Below, in pieces: positions 20,133 to 28,981 of a stretch of DNA of 64,000 nucleotides. Positions within the stretch are counted from its first letter, which is position 1; each line of letters starts with the position of its first letter. Under the pieces are notes generated by a model that made no database searches, was not told the origin of the DNA, and worked only from the letters and a program-made list of their open reading frames with translations. Both the position numbers and the translations under genes were made by a program. This DNA is from Flavivirga eckloniae (lineage in GTDB: Bacteria; Bacteroidota; Bacteroidia; Flavobacteriales; Flavobacteriaceae), in the NCBI RefSeq assembly GCF_002886045.1, contig NZ_CP025791.1, forward strand, positions 4,231,001-4,295,000, in the 5' to 3' direction.

Positions 20133-20777
20133 TCAATTAGCGTTCCATTCTGCTGGATTGCTATTCCATTCGGATAATGCTTTTAATTCTTTTTCAGAAA
20201 TATAATTAGTGTCTAAAGCTTGTTCCAATAAGCTATCGTAATTGCTTAGTGTTTGAAGATCAATGTCTTCTTTGGCAAAATTTTCTGTAGCCACTTCAAA
20301 ACCATAAGTAAAAATAGCGATCATGCCTTTTACTTTTATATTCGCTTCTTTTAAAGCTTTTACAGCATTTAAACTGCTTTTGCCCGTACTAATTAAATCT
20401 TCAACAACTACAACATTTTGTCCGCTTTCAATAAAGCCTTCTATTTGGTTTTTTCTACCATGTCCTTTAGCATCTGGTCTTACATATATAAAAGGTAATC
20501 CCAAATAGTCTGCAACGAGCATCCCTATACCTATGGCGCCAGTTGCTACACCAGCAATAACATCTGGTTTGCCATACTTTGCTTCAAGTTGCTTGGCCAT
20601 GGCTTCAGAAATATAATTACGAATTGGTGGAAATGACAATAGGATACGGTTATCGCAATAAATTGGAGATTTCCATCCCGATGCCCAGGTAAATGGTTCG
20701 CTAGGACTAAGTTTTATTGCATTGATTTGTAATAAAACTTCGGCCGTTTTTTTGGCGGTTTCTTTGTTAAAAATCAT
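20133..20777 (-). CDS. pyrE: Orotate phosphoribosyltransferase
   Basis: Converts orotate and PRPP to OMP in pyrimidine synthesis. 214 residues from the chosen ATG at 20777 (MIFNKETAKKTAEVLLQINA), which matches the usual N-terminus; the longer frame to 20822 adds 15 poorly conserved residues. The PRPP-binding motif VVVVEDLISTGKSS is clear, as are GWKSPIYCDNR, GVATGAIGIG and FIYVRPDAKGHGRKN. A TAATTTTG box on the minus strand ends 5 bases before the ATG, so the message might be nearly leaderless. It is divergent from a NUDIX gene, a common pairing in Flavobacteriaceae. Confidence 0.94.
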   Translation of the reverse strand: MIFNKETAKKTAEVLLQINAIKLSPSEPFTWASGWKSPIYCDNRILLSFPPIRNYISEAMAKQLEAKYGKPDVIAGVATGAIGIGMLVADYLGLPFIYVRPDAKGHGRKNQIEGFIESGQNVVVVEDLISTGKSSLNAVKALKEANIKVKGMIAIFTYGFEVATENFAKEDIDLQTLSNYDSLLEQALDTNYISEKELKALSEWNSNPAEWNAN

Positions 20778-20907
20778 GGAAACAAAATTACACATAAATT
20801 TAATTTTACCTAATCGTAACATTATGAATAAAAAATATTTTTCAACAATGAGTAGATTGTGCCCAAAAATGATATTTTTACGACATTGTAATTGCTAGCG
20901 GTAACAT

Positions 20908-21489
20908 ATGTATAAAGTTTTTGTTGGGGATAAACCTATCATTTTAACAACTAAAGTTGAGCAGGAAATCGATTTTAAAAATTACTTGCTCGATACTGTA
21001 AACATTGGAAAGGTTATTAAAGAGTTAAACACGACTTCTTTAAAAGAGGTACGCCTTATTCATAAGAATGAAGAAAAGCTGCTGAAAAAATTCTTAAAAA
21101 AGCTACCCAACGTAATAGCTGGTGGCGGAAAAGTATATAACGAGAAAAAGGACATCTTATTTATATACAGAAATGATAAATGGGATTTACCAAAGGGTAA
21201 AGTAGAAGGCAACGAAACTATTGAAAGAACAGCTATTCGTGAAGTTTCTGAAGAAACAGGAGTTGGCGGACTGGAAATTACTAAGCCTTTAGAAACTACT
21301 TACCATATTTTTAAGCGCAACGGACGTCATAAAATTAAAATTACCTATTGGTTTGAAATGAAAACCAGCTTTAATGGTAATTTGTATGCCCAAGAGGAAG
21401 AAGGCATTACAAAAGTTGAATGGTTAAACCCAAACCAAGCAAAAAAAGCCCTTGAAAACTCTTACGCTAATATAAAGCTGTTGGTGTAA
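20908..21489 (+). CDS. NUDIX hydrolase
   Basis: 193 residues. The NUDIX box at about residues 97-119 is complete (GKVEGNETIERTAIREVSEETGV, seen as 'GKVEGNETIE' plus 'REVSEETGV'), with the metal-binding Glu residues of REVSEE. It is preceded by KWDLPKG. The N-terminal 70 residues form a separate small domain with LPNVIAGGGKV at its end. These enzymes cleave nucleoside diphosphate-linked substrates; the exact one is not evident. Its place beside pyrE may reflect nucleotide metabolism or cleanup. Confidence 0.9.
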   Translation: MYKVFVGDKPIILTTKVEQEIDFKNYLLDTVNIGKVIKELNTTSLKEVRLIHKNEEKLLKKFLKKLPNVIAGGGKVYNEKKDILFIYRNDKWDLPKGKVEGNETIERTAIREVSEETGVGGLEITKPLETTYHIFKRNGRHKIKITYWFEMKTSFNGNLYAQEEEGITKVEWLNPNQAKKALENSYANIKLLV

Positions 21490-21639
21490 AATTTCTCAAA
21501 TTAATCTGTTACAGATACTTACCTGTATTTTTCATTTTACAAAACACTCTATTTTTTATTTAATTATTTAAAATTGAAGAAATTAGCTACAATTATTGTT
21601 GTTCTCTAGCTTTTTTTCGATAAACCGTATTATTTTTTT

Positions 21640-21708
21640 GTTTAAATAATGTTGAAATATGTTAAACAAAAATCTATTTTGTTTAACTTTGTTTAAAATA
21701 AATTAAAC
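21640..21708 (+). promoter_or_regulatory. Promoter with clustered inverted repeats upstream of the large T9SS repeat protein
   Basis: TAACTTTG at 21684-21691 fits the -7 consensus. It is overlapped by a perfect inverted repeat, GTTAAACAAAA (21661-21671) and TTTTGTTTAAC (21677-21687). A second inverted pair, GTTTAA (21691-21696) and TTAAAC (21703-21708), follows, and another GTTTAA lies at 21640-21645. Five half-sites in 70 bases suggest a repressor or activator site, allowing for the AT-rich background. Confidence 0.5.
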
Positions 21709-21717
21709 AAAAGTATT

Positions 21718-24700
21718 ATGAAACCAGAACTACGAAACCAAATTCCCAAATCTAACTACCTACTTGTTTCATTTTTTTTATTTCTATTCTTTCAATCTTT
21801 TGCAAATAATAATTGTGGAACTATTGAAGGTTTTGAATTTACGAACGGTCACGAATCTGTAGTTTTATCAGATGGTAAAACGTATAGTATCGAAGAATTG
21901 CCAAATAATTTTTATCTTAATTCTCATGTTAGCGGATATTCCCAAAGTATACGCTATGTTATTGAAAATTTAAATACTGGTAAAAAACACAAAGTCACCG
22001 AAAATTTATTGCCATATACTTTTCCTGCTGGAAATAATTCATGGCATTTGGGGAATGGTACATTTAAGTTAACTGCTACTTTATATAAGTATGACTACGG
22101 GTATGGAAAATGTGACTCCAAATCTGTAACATTTACTTTAGGAGAAGTTTGCAGTGCAGATGCAGGTACTTTGCAGGTGGATGCCCCCACGGTGGTATTG
22201 AGCGGAGGAGAGGCGATGCTTAGCGCAACGCCATCTGGCGACATCAACGTACCGGAGGGTTACAGCAGCATCTATGTGCTGACCTCGGGATCTGGCCTGG
22301 TGATCGAACAGGTGAACACGGAATACCCGAAATTCACTGTGGACTCGGCCGGACTATACACGATCCATACGCTTGTGTACGATGGTAACGAAGTGAGCCC
22401 AAACTTCCTGGACCTTGGTGTCGTGGTTCCTGGCACTACCACTGGTGTGGACGTACTGAACATAGTGACGGGTAACGGACTGTGCGCCAGCCTCGACGTA
22501 ACGGGCGCACCGATCAATGTAGAGGACTGCAGTGCTAACGCAGGCACCCTTCAAGCGGACGAGCCCATTGTGGTATTGAGCAATGGCTCAGCCATGCTGA
22601 GCGCAACGCCATCTGGAGATATTCATATTCCTGAGGGATACAGCAGCATCTACGTGCTGACCTCGGGATCTGGCCTGGTGATCGAACAGGTGAACACGGA
22701 ATACCCGAAGTTCACGGTAGACGAAGCTAGACTGTACACGATCCATACGCTTGTGTACGATGGGAACGAAGGGAGCCCAAACTTCCTGGACCTTGGTGTC
22801 GTGGTTCCTGGCACTACCACCGGTGTGGACGTACTGAACGTAGTAACGGGTAACGGACTGTGTGCCAGTCTTGACGTAACGGGCGCACCGATCACGGTGG
22901 AGGGCTGCAGTGCTGACGCAGGCACCCTGGAGGCGGACGAGCCCACTGTGGTATTGAGCGGAGGAGAGGCGATGCTTAGCGCAACGCCATCTGGCGACAT
23001 CAACGTACCGGAGGGTTACAGCAGCATCTACGTGCTGACCTCGGGATCTGGCCTGGTGATCGAACAGGTGAACACGGAATACCCGAAATTCACTGTGGAC
23101 GCGGCCGGACTGTACACGATCCATACGCTTGTTTACGATGGCAACGAAGGGAGCCCAAACTTCCTGGACCTTGGTGTCGTAGTTCCTGGTACTACCACTG
23201 GTGTGGACGTATTGAACATAGTAACAGGGAACGGACTGTGTGCCAGTCTCGACGTAACGGGAGCACCGATCACGGTGGAGGACTGCAGTGCTGACGCAGG
23301 CACCCTTCAAGCGGACGAGCCCACTGTGGTATTGAGTGGAGGAGAGGCGATGCTGAGCGCAACACCATCTGGTAATATCAACGTACCGGAGGGGTACAGC
23401 AGCATCTACGTGCTGACCTCGGGATCTGGCCTGGTGATCGAACAGGTGAACACGGAATACCCGAAATTCACTGTGGACGCGGCCGGATTGTACACGATCC
23501 ATACACTGGTATACGATGGTAACGAAGGGAGCCCAAACTTCCTGGATCTTGGTGTCGTGGTTCCTGGCACTACTACCGGGGTGGACGTACTGAACATAGT
23601 AACAGGGAACGGACTCTGTGCCAGTCTCGACGTAACGGGCGCACCGATCACGGTTGAGGACTGCAGTGCTGACGCAGGGACCCTTCAAGCGGATGCCCCC
23701 AATGTGGTATTGAGCGGAGGAGAGGCGATGCTGAGCGCAACACCATCTGGCGATATCAACGTACCGGAGGGGTATAGCAGCATCTACGTGCTGACCTCGG
23801 GGTCTGGCCTGGTGATCGAACAGGTGAACGCAGAATACCCGAAGTTCACTGTGGACGCGGCCGGACTGTACACGATCCATACGCTGGTATACGATGGCAA
23901 CGAAGGGAGTCCAAACTTCCTGGACCTTGGTGTCGTGGTTCCTGGCACTACTACCGGGGTGGACGTACTGAACATAGTAACGGGTAACGGGCTCTGTGCC
24001 AGTCTTGACGTAACGGGCGCACCGATCATGGTGGAGGGCTGCAGTGCTAACGCAGGCACCCTTCAAGCGGATGAGCCCACTGTGGTATTGAGCGGAGGAG
24101 AGGCGATGCTGAGCGCAACGCCATCTGGAGATATTCATATTCCTGAGGGATACAGCAGCATCTACGTGCTGACCTCGGGGTCTGGCCTGGTGATCGAACA
24201 GGTGAACACGGAATACCCGAAATTCACTGTGGACGCGGTCGGACTGTACACGATCCATACGCTGGTATACGATGGCAACGAAGGGAGTCCAAACTTCCTG
24301 GATCTTGGTGTCGTAGTTCCTGGTACTACCACTGGTGTGGACGTATTGAACATAGTGACGGGTAACGGACTCTGTGCCAGTCTCGACGTAACGGGAGCAC
24401 CGATCAATGTAGAGGATTGCAGTGCAGACGCAGGCACCCTGCAAGCGGACGAGCCCACTGTGGTATTAAGCAAAGGCTCAGCCATGCTGAGCGCAACGCC
24501 ATTTGGTGACATCAACGTACCGGATGGATACAGCAGCATCTACGTGCTGACCTCGGGATCTGGGCTGGTGATCGAACAGGTGAATGCGGAATACCCGAAA
24601 TTCACTGTGGACGCGGCCGGATTGTACACGATCCATACACTGGTATACGATGGCAACGAAGGGAGTCCAAACTTCCTGGACCTTGGTGTCGTGGTTCCTG

Positions 24701-26334
24701 GTACTACCACCGGGGTGGACGTACTGAACATAGTGACGGGTAACGGACTCTGTGCCAGTCTCGACGTAACGGGCGCACCGATCACGGTTGAGGACTGCAG
24801 TGCAGACGCAGGCACCCTGCAAGCGGACGAGCCCACTGTGGTATTAAGCAAAGGCTCAGCCATGCTGAGCGCAACGCCATTTGGTGACATCAACGTACCG
24901 GATGGATACAGCAGCATCTACGTGCTGACCTCGGGATCTGGGCTGGTGATCGAACAGGTGAATGCGGAATACCCGAAATTCACTGTGGACGCGGCCGGAT
25001 TGTACACGATCCATACACTGGTATACGATGGCAACGAAGGGAGTCCAAACTTCCTGGACCTTGGTGTCGTGGTTCCTGGTACTACCACCGGGGTGGACGT
25101 ACTGAACATAGTGACGGGTAACGGACTCTGTGCCAGTCTCGACGTAACGGGCGCACCGATCACGGTTGAGGACTGCAGTGCTGACGCAGGCACCCTTCAA
25201 GCGGACGAGCCCACTGTGGTATTGAGCAAAGGTTTAGCCATGCTGAGCGCAACGCCATCTGGTGACATCAACGTACCGGATGGGTATAGCAGCATCTACG
25301 TGCTGACCTCGGGGTCTGGCCTGGTGATCGAACAGGTGAACGCAGAATACCCGAAGTTCACTGTGGACGCGGCCGGACTGTACACGATCCATACGCTTGT
25401 TTACGATGGCAACGAAGGGAGTCCAAACTTCCTGGACCTTAGTGTCGTAGTACCGGGCACAACCACAGGTGTGGACGTATTGAACATAGTAACGAGTAAC
25501 GGACTGTGTGCCAGTCTTGACGTTGCAGGAGCACCAATTACCGTAGAAGAAGTCGATATATGTAATGCTTTTTCTGGAACTATGTATTCTGGGAATTCTA
25601 TAAATTGTCTAAGTAATGGGGTAACAACGATTTCAGCTAAGGTTGGAAAATCACCAGTTATTCCTGTTGGTTATAACCAATTGTATGTTTTAACGGAGGC
25701 TTTTTCACTAACAATTTTAAATGTATCAGAAACGCCTAGTTTTGAAGTTAACCATAGAGGTTTTTATAGAATCCATAGCCTTGTTTATAATCCCGATACT
25801 TTAGATTTAAGTATCGTAGTTCCTGGGCAAACAACAGGATTTGATGTGGTTAATCTTATTTCGGAAAATCAAATATGTGCTTCTTTAGATGTTAAAGGGG
25901 CTATAAATTTGGTCATAGGATCTCGTTGGTTTTGTTATTTCTTTAATAAGTATTTCAATAGAGGAAATAATAGTAGCAAGAATAGTGATTCCGGTAAAGA
26001 GTTTAATGATTATGCTAGTTTAGAGGATTTTGTAAATAGCTATAATAATTATGAGGCATTTAAGAGTGACTTTATTACTGCGAACGGTAAAACGCAATTC
26101 TTTCCAAACCCTGTAGTTAATACTTTAAATGTTGAAGTGCAATTAATTGATGACGAGGTGATGAATTACAGCATTGTAGATGTGAGTGGTAGAAGAGTAA
26201 TTTCTGGTATTGCTGAAGATTTGGAAAATGGTTTGCAAACAATTAATACAAGTAATCTTAATGCGGGAATGTACTTAGTGCAATTTGTGTCAGATTATAG
26301 AACGATAACAAAGAAGATAGTAGTTAGAGAATAA
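21718..26334 (+). CDS. Large T9SS-exported protein with nine near-identical 126-residue repeats
   Basis: 1538 residues. Signal peptide about 1-30 (ending FFQSFANN); a 115-residue unique N-terminal domain; nine repeats of 126 residues that each begin C-S-A-(D/N)-A-G-T-L and contain YSSIYVLTSGSGLVIEQVN, YTIHTLVYDGNE and VVVPGTTTGVDVLN; a tenth degenerate copy (ICNAFSGTM...); a low-complexity Asn/Ser linker; and a C-terminal sorting domain (about 1460-1538: FFPNPVVNTLNVEVQ, SIVDVSGRRVISG, AGMYLVQFVSD). The module recurs in secreted flavobacterial proteins without an assigned function. It is probably a stalk- or adhesin-like surface protein. The repeat DNA is far more GC-rich than the ends of the gene. 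The repeat number could vary or be misassembled. Confidence 0.85.
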   Translation: MKPELRNQIPKSNYLLVSFFLFLFFQSFANNNCGTIEGFEFTNGHESVVLSDGKTYSIEELPNNFYLNSHVSGYSQSIRYVIENLNTGKKHKVTENLLPYTFPAGNNSWHLGNGTFKLTATLYKYDYGYGKCDSKSVTFTLGEVCSADAGTLQVDAPTVVLSGGEAMLSATPSGDINVPEGYSSIYVLTSGSGLVIEQVNTEYPKFTVDSAGLYTIHTLVYDGNEVSPNFLDLGVVVPGTTTGVDVLNIVTGNGLCASLDVTGAPINVEDCSANAGTLQADEPIVVLSNGSAMLSATPSGDIHIPEGYSSIYVLTSGSGLVIEQVNTEYPKFTVDEARLYTIHTLVYDGNEGSPNFLDLGVVVPGTTTGVDVLNVVTGNGLCASLDVTGAPITVEGCSADAGTLEADEPTVVLSGGEAMLSATPSGDINVPEGYSSIYVLTSGSGLVIEQVNTEYPKFTVDAAGLYTIHTLVYDGNEGSPNFLDLGVVVPGTTTGVDVLNIVTGNGLCASLDVTGAPITVEDCSADAGTLQADEPTVVLSGGEAMLSATPSGNINVPEGYSSIYVLTSGSGLVIEQVNTEYPKFTVDAAGLYTIHTLVYDGNEGSPNFLDLGVVVPGTTTGVDVLNIVTGNGLCASLDVTGAPITVEDCSADAGTLQADAPNVVLSGGEAMLSATPSGDINVPEGYSSIYVLTSGSGLVIEQVNAEYPKFTVDAAGLYTIHTLVYDGNEGSPNFLDLGVVVPGTTTGVDVLNIVTGNGLCASLDVTGAPIMVEGCSANAGTLQADEPTVVLSGGEAMLSATPSGDIHIPEGYSSIYVLTSGSGLVIEQVNTEYPKFTVDAVGLYTIHTLVYDGNEGSPNFLDLGVVVPGTTTGVDVLNIVTGNGLCASLDVTGAPINVEDCSADAGTLQADEPTVVLSKGSAMLSATPFGDINVPDGYSSIYVLTSGSGLVIEQVNAEYPKFTVDAAGLYTIHTLVYDGNEGSPNFLDLGVVVPGTTTGVDVLNIVTGNGLCASLDVTGAPITVEDCSADAGTLQADEPTVVLSKGSAMLSATPFGDINVPDGYSSIYVLTSGSGLVIEQVNAEYPKFTVDAAGLYTIHTLVYDGNEGSPNFLDLGVVVPGTTTGVDVLNIVTGNGLCASLDVTGAPITVEDCSADAGTLQADEPTVVLSKGLAMLSATPSGDINVPDGYSSIYVLTSGSGLVIEQVNAEYPKFTVDAAGLYTIHTLVYDGNEGSPNFLDLSVVVPGTTTGVDVLNIVTSNGLCASLDVAGAPITVEEVDICNAFSGTMYSGNSINCLSNGVTTISAKVGKSPVIPVGYNQLYVLTEAFSLTILNVSETPSFEVNHRGFYRIHSLVYNPDTLDLSIVVPGQTTGFDVVNLISENQICASLDVKGAINLVIGSRWFCYFFNKYFNRGNNSSKNSDSGKEFNDYASLEDFVNSYNNYEAFKSDFITANGKTQFFPNPVVNTLNVEVQLIDDEVMNYSIVDVSGRRVISGIAEDLENGLQTINTSNLNAGMYLVQFVSDYRTITKKIVVRE
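22150..25551 (+). repeat. Nine tandem 378-bp repeats (126 codons each)
   Basis: Unit starts are at 22150, 22528, 22906, 23284, 23662, 24040, 24418, 24796 and 25174, exactly 378 bases apart. Units 7 and 8 (24418-24795, 24796-25173) look identical throughout. Two versions of one segment alternate: ATCAACGTACCGGAG and ATTCATATTCCTGAG (units 2 and 6). A sampled 60-base stretch in unit 3 is 53% GC, against 32% for a matching stretch in the degenerate tenth unit. Confidence 0.95.
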
Positions 26335-26356
26335 GAAAAGGGAAATTGAATTTATC

Positions 26357-26510
26357 AAAGAGGCTGCCTAAGAAGTGTCATTCAAAACGTAGAGAACCTG
26401 CCTGCCGAAGGCAGGGAATCTCATAAGAATTAAATGGTTTATTAATATCTTGAGATTTTTCAACTGCTCACTCAAAATAACAATTTGAGAACTTTTTAGA
26501 CGGCCTCTTT
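26357..26510. repeat. Palindromic repeat element with imperfect 19-bp terminal inverted repeats
   Basis: AAAGAGGCTGCCTAAGAAG at 26357-26375 pairs with the sequence at 26492-26510 at 16 of 19 positions. It encloses a copy of the dispersed GTCATTC...GGGAATCTC repeat (26377-26425). The right arm ends in a T run, so it may also serve as terminator between the convergent T9SS and TonB receptor genes. Confidence 0.65.
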
Positions 26511-26547
26511 TTTATCTAATTTTTTAAATGTGGAATTATAAATTACC

Positions 26548-28962
26548 CTATTGAAACTTAAAATTATAGGTTAATGAAAACAAAGGGCTGTTAAAAGCTG
26601 AAATACTGAATGCTCCTAATGGGCTATCTAAAAATACAGAAGCATTTTCTGTACTGCTGTTACGTTGCACATAAAAAATATTAAATGGGTTTTTACGAGC
26701 ATATAAATTATAAACTGTGAATGTCCAGTCGTTTAGCCACCGTTTATTTTTTTTGTATTTGTTAAAATTTATGTTCCAGGAAAAATCTAATCTATGATAA
26801 AGTGGCAGACGGGCATTATTACGTTCTAAAAATATTGGGATTTCCACTTCATCTATTTTAACAATATTGCTGGCTATACTGTAAGGCCTTCCAGATTGCA
26901 TGGTAAAATTGAAACTAAAAGTGTGGTGTTTGGTACCTTCAAAATTAATAGTACTATTAAACACATGTGGCCTATCAAAATCTGAAGGGTACCATTCATT
27001 ACGATTTATTCTATCGCCTAACGTTTCATTGTTGGATCGTAACAGGCTTTTAGACCATGTATAATTGAACCATCCGTTTACTTTTCCGTTAGGCTTTTTC
27101 AAACTGAATTCGATACCATAAGATTTTCCTTGGCCTTGAATAACATCACGTTCTAAGAATTCTTCAAGAAAAAAGTCGGCTCCGGGTTTATAGGCAAGAA
27201 CATTATTTGTTTTTCTATAATAGCCCTCCATGCTCATTTCTATGTTGTTATTGTTAAGGTTTTTGTATAGACCTAAACCATAGGTGTCTCCTGTTTGGGG
27301 TTTAATATTTCGATCTGCTGTTTTCCATCTGGAGGTTGGTAACGGTGTGGTACTGTTATAAACATTTTGGAGGTATTGCGTTAGTTTAGCATAACTAGCT
27401 TTTACAGAGGTGCTTTTGTTTATTTTATATGATAATCCTACTCTGGGTTCAATATTATTGTAGGATTTAACTTTTTTCCCTTTTTCAAAGAACTCTGTTT
27501 CAATAATGTTGCCCAATTCATCATATTTTGCCAGATTATAGGGACCTACAAACAGCGAATAATTGTATCGCAATCCTGTTGATATTGATAAGGCGTTATT
27601 AGGTTTCCAGTTCGTATTAATGTACCCAGACAGCTCATAATTGGTTTCGGGAAGTAATGAAACAGGTCTTATATTGGTAGCACTTCCGGGGTCTAAACTA
27701 CCAGGTTCTACTTTATAACGATTTGCTTGTATACCTGCGTAATAGTCAAAGTTGTTTGTGACTTTTTTGGAAAGCTCCGAGATGAGACTTAAATAGTTAA
27801 TTCTGGACTGGTATACAATTTCATTATCACTTTCAAATTCAGGGAAAATAATTTTTGGCGTATATCTGCTACTAACTAATACTGTTTTTAGGTTTGTGTT
27901 TTCATTGAATGTATGAATCCAATTAAGCGTTCCGTTTATAATTCCAAAATCGTACTGGTTGTTTTCTGCGTTAACGTTTTCAACTTTTGAAACGAGATCT
28001 AATTGATAGAAATCTTTACTAAAAAAACCGGTAAAAGAAATCTGGTCTTTTTCGGTAGGAAGGTATAGTAGTTTTAAGGTGGCATCTCCGAATTTTGCCT
28101 TTGTGTTTTTAAGCCTTTTAGAAACTATGGGCAGTAAAAAATCTGAAAGACCGACTCTGGCTCCAGCCATAACCATGAGTTTGTCTTTTACAATAGGTGT
28201 TTCTACCAGCAGTCTGCTGGAAACAAGGCCTAGTCCTCCACTTAATTTAAATGTATTGGTAAAAGGTTGTTTCGATTTTATATCGATTACAGAGGCTACC
28301 CTGCCACCGTATCTTGAAGGAATATTGGCCCTGTATAAGTTTACAGAAGAAATAGCATCTGGTGTAAAAACAGAGAATAATCCAAAAAGATGGGTGGGAT
28401 TAAAAACCGGCGCATAGTCGTAAAGTATTAAGTTTTGATCCAGAGAGCCTCCTCTTACCGAAAGTCCGTTACTAATATCTCCTGCATTGCTTACACCTGC
28501 TAATAATGTCATGCCCTTTAGCACATCAATTTCCCCCAGAGCTGTTGGTAATTTTTTTAAGTCTTTTGAATCCAGTTTTAGAGCACCCATTTGCGGTGAC
28601 TCTATATTTTCGTTTGCCCTTTTTGCTAAGACGACTATTTGTGATAGCTTTTCTTTGTCTTCAGAAAGAACTATTTCAAAAGAACTATCCTTATTTAATA
28701 TAACTTGTTCACTATGCTCTTTATATCCTATGTGCGAGAATTTAACAGAATACGTGTTACTTGGTAGTGTTATAGAAAATATACCTTTATTATTGGTTAT
28801 GCCCCCACAGTTACATGGCGTAATTGAAATTTGTGTGTTTTCAATAGGGGTTCTGGTATTTTTATCTAAAACTTTATAAGTTAAGTTATACTTGGGGTTT
28901 TGTCCGTTAGCCGTTGAAAAGAACAACAAGCAAAATAAAAAAACGGGATATACTATTTTCAT
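26548..28962 (-). CDS. TonB-dependent receptor
   Basis: 804 residues. Signal peptide 1-20 (ending STANG); a carboxypeptidase-regulatory-like beta-sandwich (about 25-105; VLDKNTRTPIENTQISI, FSHIGYKEH) typical of Bacteroidota receptors; a plug domain (about 125-235; LKGMTLLAGVSNAGDISNGLSVRGGSLDQNL, seen as 'SNGLSVRGGSLDQNLILYD'); and a 22-strand barrel ending in an aromatic-rich strand (SLTYNFKFQ). Such receptors import large substrates using TonB energy. The next gene is a DUF4249-type lipoprotein, a pairing I know from Bacteroidota; the ligand is unknown. No SusD is present. Confidence 0.92.
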   Translation of the reverse strand: MKIVYPVFLFCLLFFSTANGQNPKYNLTYKVLDKNTRTPIENTQISITPCNCGGITNNKGIFSITLPSNTYSVKFSHIGYKEHSEQVILNKDSSFEIVLSEDKEKLSQIVVLAKRANENIESPQMGALKLDSKDLKKLPTALGEIDVLKGMTLLAGVSNAGDISNGLSVRGGSLDQNLILYDYAPVFNPTHLFGLFSVFTPDAISSVNLYRANIPSRYGGRVASVIDIKSKQPFTNTFKLSGGLGLVSSRLLVETPIVKDKLMVMAGARVGLSDFLLPIVSKRLKNTKAKFGDATLKLLYLPTEKDQISFTGFFSKDFYQLDLVSKVENVNAENNQYDFGIINGTLNWIHTFNENTNLKTVLVSSRYTPKIIFPEFESDNEIVYQSRINYLSLISELSKKVTNNFDYYAGIQANRYKVEPGSLDPGSATNIRPVSLLPETNYELSGYINTNWKPNNALSISTGLRYNYSLFVGPYNLAKYDELGNIIETEFFEKGKKVKSYNNIEPRVGLSYKINKSTSVKASYAKLTQYLQNVYNSTTPLPTSRWKTADRNIKPQTGDTYGLGLYKNLNNNNIEMSMEGYYRKTNNVLAYKPGADFFLEEFLERDVIQGQGKSYGIEFSLKKPNGKVNGWFNYTWSKSLLRSNNETLGDRINRNEWYPSDFDRPHVFNSTINFEGTKHHTFSFNFTMQSGRPYSIASNIVKIDEVEIPIFLERNNARLPLYHRLDFSWNINFNKYKKNKRWLNDWTFTVYNLYARKNPFNIFYVQRNSSTENASVFLDSPLGAFSISAFNSPLFSLTYNFKFQ

Positions 28963-28981
28963 AATTACTGTTTAAAGCTTA

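Noticed and set aside
22588-24444. Long open frame (618 codons) on the minus strand across the repeat block, with several shorter siblings
   Set aside because: It is the antisense of the GC-rich tandem repeats. A stop-free frame in one unit stays stop-free in all because 378 is a multiple of 3. The translation is rich in Cys, His and Arg and matches no protein type.
22150-25551. CRISPR-like array
   Set aside because: The units are 378 bases, contiguous, coding and in frame; there are no short repeats with unique spacers. The heptamer arrays also lack spacers.
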